64,000 nucleotides of DNA from Plasmopara viticola (Eukaryota; Oomycota; Peronosporomycetes; Peronosporales; Peronosporaceae): positions 406,429-470,428 of the forward strand of contig MBPM02000070.1 of the NCBI GenBank assembly GCA_001695595.3, read 5' to 3'. The position numbers were made by a program, and so were the translations under genes. Positions 22,521-31,800 of this stretch are shown here, one piece after another. How positions within the stretch are numbered: position 1 is the stretch's first letter; each line of letters begins with the position of its first letter. The notes beneath the pieces were generated by a model. The model did not search any database and was not told the DNA's origin. It saw nothing but the letters and a program-made list of their open reading frames with translations.

Positions 22521-23910
22521 CTACGGTTGAAACACCAACCGGTTTTCCTGAACTGCTTGTCTCGGAACGCGATATTCCGTTATCTCATCACCTCTTGTTT
22601 CTTGAGTTTCTGCACCTAGTATATGAGGTATGATGATGCCTGTATCACATGGAGTCGATTCCATCTCGTCCATCTCGATATCAGAAGCGCTTTCTTCGAC
22701 ATCTTCCATTGTCTCGTCTCTATCTGACTGACGAACCAGCGGAATCACTGCTCCGTCAGTGTCCCAAATATGCTTGACGATTGGTTCTTTCTCCGATACC
22801 ATTGTGTCGTATGTGCCTTCAACTTCCCGCTCGTCTAGCCTTATGGAGCGTGATATGACAACCTTCGACCTTTTCAGATCGAACACTCTGTATCCTTTGG
22901 TGTTCTCCGCGTACCCGAGGAACATACATCGAAAACTCTTTGGTTCGAGTTTCGTCCTCTTGGTGTCGTCAATTTGAGCATACCCTTGCGATCCAAACAC
23001 ACGCAAATGCTCAATCCTTGGCTTCATCTGGAAACCCAACTCGAACGGTGTGACCCCCGGATTCGCAGAGTTTGTGATCTGTTGATCAAGTACACAGCCG
23101 TACTGACCGCCTCTGCCCACCACTGCATGCCGACACCCTTGTAGTACAGCATACTCCTTGCCTTTCCCATGATCGTGCGGTTCATGCGTTCAGCAACGCC
23201 GTTCTGCTGCGGGCTATACGGTACTGTCCGCTGGTGCATGATTCCATTACGGGCACATATATCGGCAATCTTCTTGTTGACGAACTCCGTCCCGTTGTTT
23301 GACCGTATACACTTCATGCGCTTGCCCCATTGATTCTCGTAGAATGCCTTGAACTCGCTAAGTTTTGCGACCACCTCGCAATTGTGCTTTGTAAAATACG
23401 CTACCACAAATCCTGGGTAGTCGTCCACGAACGTCAACACGAATCTAACACCACACTTTTAGACCGTCTTCATCGTTCCCATCACGTCTGTGTGCACGAA
23501 CTCTAGCACACGTGACGTCCTTGTCAGCGACTGAGACGGGAAGGTCTCGACCATCTGTTTGCCCTTCATGCGACCACTGCACAATTTTTAATGCTCTGCT
23601 TCACCGCTGGCATACCGCTCGTAGCGCTGTGTCTTGTCCATACCAGCTTTTCCGGTGCGTCCCAAGCGAGCATGCCAAAGTTTCCACTCATTTATAGCCC
23701 CTGAGTATTCCACAAGCCGAGCTTCTTCTTGCTCATAATCTTGGAAGTATGCCTTACCAATCTTCTTGCCGCTTGCAATCGCGCGCTTGGCACTCCAAAT
23801 GACGCAGGATGAGCTTTAAAACTCCATCCTCATGCCTCGTCCTGCCAGTTTTCTAACTGACATCAGTCGTTTATCGAGTTCTGGTATGTGCAGGACCTCG
23901 ACCATCTTGA
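22521..23910 (-). pseudogene. Copia-1 integrase, broken
   Basis: WHARLGRTGKAGMD near 23,640-23,690 is the start of the HHCC zinc-binding region. The core at 23,024-23,440 has FVDDYPGF, the motif RSNNGTEF and QQNGVAERMNRT. In active Copia integrases the middle motif is RSDNGTEF, so the second catalytic aspartate is asparagine here. A frameshift near 23,080 separates the core from the C-terminal part (22,521-23,123, FRCMFLGYAENTKGYRVFD and SIRLDEREVEG). Confidence 0.9.
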
Positions 23911-24029
23911 TCCGTAGACCGTCCAGACCTTTCAGCTTGACTGTTCCCACTCCAGCCACTTGCAGCTATTTGCCATCCGCGATAGAGACTTGTTGACCAG
24001 TCTTTAACTCCTTGTACTCAAAGAGATCG

Positions 24030-24080
24030 CTCCGATGTGGTGTCATATGCGACGTAGCCCCACTGTCGATGAGCCATTCT
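24030..24080 (-). pseudogene. Copia-1 aspartic protease motif
   Basis: The minus strand reads EEWLIDSGATSHMT, the DSGA active-site motif of Copia proteases. It lies directly after the Gag zinc knuckle, as expected. Surrounding frames are broken. Confidence 0.85.
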
Positions 24081-24084
24081 TCGC

Positions 24085-24860
24085 ATCGCAGCTCACCAGA
24101 CCAGCAGCAAACACAGCACCTTCTCCCTCGGCATCGCTACGCTTCGGGCAGTCCCGCTTATAGTGTCCGACTTGGCCACATTTGAGACACTTGCCCTTGA
24201 TTACAGCGCTGTTTTTCCGTTGATAGTTTCCCTTGCGGCCGTTTCCTTGGCCTCCCTTGAACCGTCTACCGTTGCTTACTTTATGGGAAACGCTTTTTCC
24301 GTCGTCTCCTTCCTTTGCAGTCGTTCATGCTTCTTCAGCAGCTTTTCCTTGACCTCGATGAGAGTGATGTCCTCGGAATTCTCCATAATTGACGAGATGA
24401 GCTCGTATTCCGTCGAAAGACTGCTAAGCTACACCACGAGCTGTCGAGAGTCATCGACAGGCTCTCCAAGTGTCTGGAGGCCGACAACAAGCTCATCAGA
24501 AGCATCCAAGTGCTTCGACATCGTCGAACCACTCTCCATCTTAAATTCATGCAGACGACGTGTCATCTCTACACGGTTGTGGAGCGTGGTTCGGTTGTAG
24601 AAGTCCCGAAAGATGACCCACGCGTGCATCGCCATTGTTGCGGATCGTATCTTGGTCTGGTGTTGCAGCTCTATGCCTTGAGCAATGATACCCAGTGCCT
24701 TAGCGTCCTTGAACAGCCAGGCTTCAGTCATCTCTTCCTCTTTCGTGATGACTTTGACGAGCGCCAGCAATCCCTTGCGCGCCAACGTCATGCGCATGAT
24801 GAACTCCCAGTGGGAGCAGTTTCAACTACCCAGGAGGACTTGACTTAGCTTGCTTGTCAT
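24085..24860 (-). pseudogene. Copia-1 Gag with CCHC knuckle, broken
   Basis: A likely start is the ATG at 24,858-24,860 just inside the 5' LTR. It reaches an in-frame TGA after 12 codons. A long frame then follows with HAWVIFRDFYNRTTLHNRVE, typical of Copia Gag, ending at 24,429. The nucleic-acid-binding knuckle CLKCGQVGHYKRDC is at about 24,145-24,190. Active Gag packages element RNA; this copy is disabled. Confidence 0.88.
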
Positions 24861-24909
24861 GGTGGGCGTGGCGACTGGTGGTCTTGAAACCTTTTTGCGG
24901 TTGTTAACC

Positions 24910-25175
24910 TATTAAGTTGGACCGCTTGTGTGGTTGAAAGGTGATTATATATTGGTCCTTAATTCGCAAACTGCTTGCTACCTCTAAGCCACTCATTCCG
25001 TATACTAGATAAACTATACCGGCCACCTGGTTTATCTTGACCAACGAAAACCTTTCGGACCTTCTTAAGGCTTCTAGATGCTTCTGGAAGCTTCTCTTGT
25101 GACGTCACACTGTGTCGTCATGGCTATATCAAAGTATACGTAATCATACAAGCATTAAGTTGAGTAATACCAACA
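24910..25175 (-). repeat. Copia-1 5' LTR
   Basis: About 266 bases with the same core as the 3' LTR. In element sense it starts TGTTGGTATTAC at 25,175. AGCTT of the target duplication follows immediately at 25,176. Confidence 0.92.
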
Positions 25176-25180
25176 AGCTT

Positions 25181-25825
25181 AGTACGTACGGTGGGCGCCA
25201 CCTCCGAATAATCATGCTCGAGCTCTAAAGCGTAGGTTTTTCGTGTACACCTTGAACGTTTAAAAGCATCTGAAGGGTAGGGAACTTTGAGAGATGAAAC
25301 CACGTGCAAAGTTTGCAGAATATAGGCCTGGCGTGAAAACGAAACAGAAGTACAGTCTAGACAATCTTTGCTTTTGGAGGTTGGCAGTTGCAACGTTAAC
25401 GCCACGTTTTCGTTTTACTGACTCACTACAACCCACGAGAAATCAAGTGCCAAACCCGAAAGTTGAGTGGTCCCGTAATGAATTATGTCCCGAAGTTTAT
25501 ACAAAAGTCCTTTTTCAAGTTGATTTGATATGAAAAAAAGGAGGCATATTTACTTCAGGCGTATACGGATCAAAGCGCAGGATTGGGCGGCAGATCTGTA
25601 CGGCCTTGCACTGCCGATCGATCTGGGCTTCCTCCATTCTAGCCAGGGCATACTTTCTGATACCACGTAGTAAAACTTTATTATCGACAATGAGACGGAG
25701 CACCTTCCAAACGTATCCCACAATCATAGGATGGGCGATTAGATTACTTTGCAAATGAAGCGCATAGTAGACCACTGTTAGATCAGAACGGCAATCATTG
25801 GTACGTACTGAGACGAAGATTTGCC
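25181..25825 (+). promoter_or_regulatory. Upstream region of the intact LWY effector
   Basis: About 645 bases separate the Copia insertion from the start codon, and the region is shared with block B (51,466-52,106). The nearest promoter-like string is aatcattggtacg at about 25,793. It has the TCATT core of the oomycete initiator about 30 bases before the ATG, but not its pyrimidine extension, so this is weak. The Copia insertion replaced whatever lay beyond this region, so its 5' LTR now flanks the gene in opposite orientation. Confidence 0.35.
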
Positions 25826-28800
25826 ATGCGCCTCCTACGCGCCACGTTCCTGAGCGCCGTTGCTCTGCTTAAAGTCACTGTTGCTGCCCACACCAAGGTC
25901 GCCTCCGACGTCCAGGGTCAGGTGGACAAGTATGACGCAGACGATTGGCACAATATTAAGAAGTTTGGACCGGGCGTTAAGGACGAGGAGAGGCTGCCTG
26001 TGTCGGGCGAAGTTGGTCCTCTTGAACATGCTATGTCTTCTGCCGTGGCTAGAGGTGTGACCGAAGATTTCGAGAATACTTTCGGCGTAGCCTCAACGTC
26101 CCTTGCTCGCAACAGCGACGAAGTGACAAAGGTGGTGGCCAGCGCACCGGATCTGTTCTTTGTGAAGTGGAAAGAAAAGGAGGCAGAAGCTGCTCAGCGG
26201 ATTCACGTGTGGCTAGAAGGCAGGAAACATCCGGACGAAGTTTACAAAGACTTGAAGCTCGACTCGACCGGCAGTTCATTCACGGCTGTTACATTGGTGA
26301 ACACCTACACGTGGCTTACGTACATCGATGAGTATACGCATCATATTCAGCAGACAAAGACGATACCGATTTTATCAATCCATAATTTTTTTTCGCGCTT
26401 CTCCGACCAAATGATCAAGACGATTGCCATGCAAGCAGTTCCCTCGAGCGCTATCGATCGAATAGAAAGTTATCTCAAGTGCTACTGGCTCAACAGTTTT
26501 AAGACTAAAAACGACGTCACTGCGCTGCTGAAAGACTATAAGGGAAAAAATCTGTATGTTTCACGTCTAGAGGAAGCGTACGGAAACTATTTTGACAGCG
26601 TGAGCTCTCCCGAGGAGCTAAGGAGGATCATTTCGGAGTTCAAGATGAAGTGGAAAACAGACCATATGACTACACAGCCTTCTACTAGCACTAGGGGCAA
26701 GGCTCAGCTCAAGTACAAGCCTCAAAAGCTCGACAATGAGGTGTTCATTGCGTTCGACAAGTACGTCGACGCCTATAATTCAGCATACCCATCAGAGACA
26801 CTGAATCTACTTCCTGTACTGGTCGCTTGTTTTGGCGAAGGTGGTGCTTTCTCAGTTATTTCAGCGGCGAAAGCGATTCCAGAAACTGCGGCGAAGGCCA
26901 AGCTTCTTGAAACAGAGCAGATTCAACATTGGGTAGCAGAGAAGTCTCCGGACACAGTTCTAAAGCTGATTGATTTCAATTCGCAAAGCCTGCAGTCCAT
27001 TAGCACGTTGTTTGAGTTTTTTGACGAATTCTCAAAGCAACACTCAAAGCCGCCATTCGATCTACTTGCGACTTTGAGAATCAACTTGAGCGATGAGCAG
27101 CTGGCCAGGATTGTCATGGGAGAGCAGAAGAATCCGGATGCAGAACGATTAAAAAACTTGCTGTTCTTAGACTGGTTTAATAGCTTAAAGAGCGATGACG
27201 AAGTGTCGAAGCTGACTGGCTGTCACGGGACAAGTTTCGCTAAGGTCGACTCTTGTATTGTGGCGTTTAAGCAATTTCGCGAGGAGATGATTCACCCAAG
27301 CACTTTGAATTTACCCGAGGGTGGGCCTAGGAAGGTCACAGGCAAGACGGTTGGCCGCAACAGCGACTATGATAGCTCGATGCTCGCTGCGTACGAGATG
27401 TCCATCAGAAAGAACAACGAGAAGAATCCGAAGATGCCGCTGAGATTGCTTGCAGTCCTCACGGCTCGCTTCGGCGATTCTGAGCTGGCGGCGATGATTG
27501 ACTCGGCCAAATTATCATTGAAAAATGTGGAAATGGTCACGCGGCTTGAAAATGAGCAGATTCAGTACTGGGTGAGCGCAGGGAAAAGTCCGGACGAAGT
27601 GTTTAGTCTATTGGATCCCACTCTTCAAGCTCGGCCTTTTATCGATAAGTGGATCAAGTTTTATGATGAGTTCATCAAGCGTCGTCCTGAGCACGTGTTT
27701 GATCCGATCGTAAGTTTGATGACACGATACAATGACAATGTCTTGGCATCGATTGTATTGGAAGAGCTGCAAAATCCGAACAGTGGTTCGCGGCTAATGG
27801 ATTTGCTGTTCTTTAATTTGTTTGACAGGATGATTACCCATGAGAAATTTTTCACTTTGCTCAATCCTGCACGCGAAAAGAACACCGAATTTGATTCTTT
27901 GGTGAAAAATTACCAGCACTTTGTCGACGACATAGGTCCTCCTGCTATATTAGAACGAGTCAGAGAGTGGTGCAAGACGAAGAGTGAAGCGGTTGGACAA
28001 CCTAGTGCTCGCACCGGGAATAAGGGTGGAGAGCGGGACATGTTCCTGTACGACGGCAAAGTGTTTGCTGCCTATGACAATTACATTCACTCTTACAACA
28101 AGGTGAAGCCATTTGCCCGACTTAAATTGCTCGCTGCACTCACTATTCGCTTCGGTGATCGCGACGCGTCAACCATAATTTTAGCAGCCAAAATGCACCC
28201 CGACACTGCAAAAGCTGCCGAGAGAGTTGAGGCTGAGCAGATTAAATACTGGGTGAAAGCCGGTAAAACTCCTGACCAAGTTTTTGAGCTGTTGAATGTC
28301 GACTTGCAAAGTCTGCCGTTGATCAACAAGTGGTTATCCTTTATTAGCGAATTTCGTCAAAGTCATCGAGAGTTTTTGTTTAATCCAATTGTGACATTGA
28401 GCAAGCGCTACGACATCAAGATGCTGGTGAGAACAATCGCGAAAGAAGGAAATTCGCACGGTGTAGAACAGTTGAAGGACTTTGTGATCCACGACTTGTT
28501 TAACAGTATGCAAAGCAATGAAAAGGTGTTGAAGCAGCTCGGTGAATACAATTTGAACGATAACACTGTCAAGTCTCTTTATACGTCGTATAAGCAATTT
28601 CGCAATAAGATGGCCAATTTGCCTGATTTAACAATGCTCCAGGACGGCCCCAGTTTCGAGTTGCTCACACCAGATATGACTTACCGGCTAAAGTCGGAAG
28701 ACAGCGCTCACGATGGCTTATTGCTCGATGCTTACGACACCTTTGTCAATGTCTACAACGAGCAAAATCCTACGAATCATTTGAGCTTGCTCGCGGTGCT

Positions 28801-31800
28801 TATCACTAGGTTCGGAGACCATGAGGTGCTGGCTATGATCGAGTCGGCAAAATCGAATTCGGTTGCCGTGGAAACCGCCAAACTCCTTGAAGTGAAACTT
28901 ATCCAACACTGGGTGGGTTTTGAGTCGACTCCAGACGATTTTACCAAGCGACTACTTTCCGGACGTGATGGCCATCAAAGAATTTTTACGTGGGTTAAGT
29001 GTATTGATCGATTTCTCGAGCTCAATCCAAAGCTTCATCTCGATCCCATTAACTTGTTGAGAAAATACTTTAGCGACAGGATGCTGGCCACGCTTGTTGT
29101 AACAGCAACGCCAGAATTTAAGAGAGATGCCGAACGAGTGCAAGACATGCTGCTGCTAGACTGGTTTAACTCAATGTTGACCAGTAACCAATTTGTAAAG
29201 CTGCTCAACATTCAAAAGGGGCAACGCAAATTTGCTCCTATTCTCAAGGCGTGGAAAGGCTTTCGCGCTAAACGAGCTGAGATTGGAGAGAAATTAATCT
29301 CATCGTCCGATGAAACGCTGTACGGCTCAGTAATTGATGCTTATGCCACGTACGTTCGCACTTACAACGAGAAGAACCCTACAAAGCAATTGAGCTTGCT
29401 CGCGTTACTCACGGCTGTGTTTGGGGATGGCAAATTGTTGGCCATGATTGACAAAGCCAAGTCATTTCCAAAGACTCTAGAGGTTGCCAAGCATCTTGAG
29501 TCTGAACAGATTCTTTTTTGGGTAAAAAGGGAAAAGAATCCAATCGATATATATGAGCTGATGGGCTTTAATACCAAAAGTTTGCATTTCATCTACAAGT
29601 GGATAGAATATTCGGCCATTTTCTGCAAGCACCACCCGAACCCTTCATTCGACCCAGTCAACTTATTGAAAAAGCACTTTTCGGATCACGAGCTGGCCGC
29701 ATTTCTTGTAGACGCAACGTCGAAAAGCTCAGACAATGCCAAACGGCTCGAACCTGTGCTGTTCACACACTGGTTCAACAATTTAATGACTCGTGAAAAA
29801 CTTGAGGAGCTGCTTGAGCTGAACGAAGCGTCGGAACCTACTTCTGCTAAACTATTGGATACATTTGATGGATATGTCGAGAATTTAAGGCAAAAGACAG
29901 AACTTGTTGTGCCTTCTACTCCCGCTAACAAGATCCAGAATCACGGCAATTTGTTTTATCTTTACGATGCTTACGTCCGCTCGTATAACGAGCATAATCC
30001 TGCTACACAAGTGAGCTTGTTTGCGTTACTCCACAGAGTATATGGTGATAAAACTGTGGTCAAAATGATTGACGAAGCCAAGTTAAATACAGACACTCGT
30101 GCTTCTGCCGAGCGTGTTGAGGCCGAGCAGTTTAAGTTCTGGGAAGGTGCTAAGAAATCCCCAGCCAAAGTTGTTGATCTGTTGGAGTCTGGGTCTAAAA
30201 GCCCATCTCTGGTCCACAAACTGGTCGAATTCTTTGATAATTTCTACAAGCGTTACCCAGACTCATCGTTTGATCCGATTGCATTATTGAAAAGGCTCTA
30301 TTCAGACGCCATGGTGGCAAAAGTTGTCGTCGAAGCAACGTCAAATAACTCAGATGATGCTAAACGGCTGGAAGCTATGCTGTTTTCACACTGGTTTAAC
30401 AATTTGATGACTCGTAAAGCGCTTGGGGAGCTGCTTGGAGTGAACGAAGCGTCGAAATCTACTTTTGCTCCCCTTTTGGATAAATTTGATGGATTTGTCG
30501 AGAATTTAAAGCAAAAGAGAGCGCTGTTTGGATCTACAACTCGTGACCTGAATTACGGCAAATTGTTTTCTCTGTTTGATGGTCACGTCCACTCGTATAA
30601 CGAGCATAATCCTGCTACACAAATGAGCTTGTTTGCGTTACTCTATACACTTTATGGCGACAAAGCTGTGGTGAAAATGATTGACGAAGCCAAGTTGGTC
30701 CCGCACACTCTTGCTTCTGCCGAGCTCGTTGAGGTTGAGCAATTTCAACATTGGGTGAAAGAAAAGAAAACGCTGGAAGAAGTCGTCGAGCTATTACTTT
30801 CTGGCTCTAAAAGCTTGCGTTCCATCTCTCGTTGTGCCAAGTTCTTTGACATATACAGCAAACATCATCCAGGTTCTTTACTTTTTCCAACTACGGCGCT
30901 TAAAAGTTACTTCTCTGACGTTGAACTGATCACACATGTCGTAGAGGCCACGCCAGAATATCTGGATGATGCCAAACGATTAGAGGCCATGCTGTTTCGG
31001 GACTGGTTTAATCGAATGATGACACGTGATGATCTTTTCAAGCGGCTTAATGTGGACGAAGAGAAGAAACACACTTTTGCTTCACTGCTGGCGAAGTACG
31101 GCGAGTACTACGACACATTGGTTCGGAAGGAGCTTACATTGTCTTCTGATGATCTCAAAGTCAAGGGCTTGAAAGCCGAGGCAGAGTTTGCCGCTTTTGT
31201 TTCTCGCATTCGCGACTTCAATGAAAAGAACCCCACAGAGCAGTTGAGCTTGCTCGCCGCACTGACTGCTTGTTATGGCGATTATAAGGCGTCGACGATG
31301 ATCGGAGCAGCTAAATCGAGCCCAAGTACGAAAAACACGGCCACGTTCCTTGACGACCAGCAAGTTCAGTTCTGGGTGGACGCTGGAAGAACGCCGAGCC
31401 ATGTCTTTGCGCTTTTGGACATCAAATCTCGAAACCTTGATATGTTGTACAAGTGGGTCAAGTTTTGTGACATATACAACAACCATCACCCGGAGCCTTA
31501 CTTTGACCCAATCTCGCTCCTGATGCCTCTCTTCAACGATGCCGACTTGGCTACGCATGCTACTAACAAAGATACGCGATACCTGGAGAATGCCAAACAA
31601 TTGCAAGTCGTGCTGTTCCGGCACTGGTACAATAATCTGATGACTTATGACGATGTCGCCATGCGGCTCACACCTCTTGAAAATAACAAGTCAAATAAGC
31701 GACTTTTGAACGCATACACAAATTATGTCAAGAATGATGACCTTTCTTCTGACATGAAATGGACCGAAAAGATTAAAACGAAGAATTATGTCTCGCTGTT

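Larger units (their letters stand above)
20471..25175 (-). mobile_element. Complete but decayed Copia LTR retrotransposon (Copia-1)
   Basis: A 4.7 kb Ty1/copia element read on the minus strand. LTRs lie at both ends, and the target duplication AGCTT is at 20,466-20,470 and 25,176-25,180. The unoccupied site is visible in block B at 51,461-51,465. In element order it carries Gag with a CCHC knuckle, protease, integrase, reverse transcriptase and RNase H, the Copia order. Several frameshifts, in-frame stops and altered catalytic residues show that it cannot move on its own. A purine-rich tract (ggtgagaagaag in the element sense) adjoins the 3' LTR at 20,746. Confidence 0.95.

Noticed and set aside
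25515..25775. Minus-strand 86-codon frame upstream of the effector
   Set aside because: It has no recognised similarity and is disrupted in block B. The region is better read as the shared 5' flank of the effector.
25890..25995. Possible RXLR motif before DEER
   Set aside because: No arginine is present between the signal peptide and DEER, so no RXLR-like string can be claimed.
31082..31624. Antisense open frame of 180 codons inside the effector (and 57,256-57,900 in block B)
   Set aside because: It lies entirely opposite a repeat-structured coding frame whose periodic motifs are obvious; the antisense frame follows from its codon bias and matches nothing.
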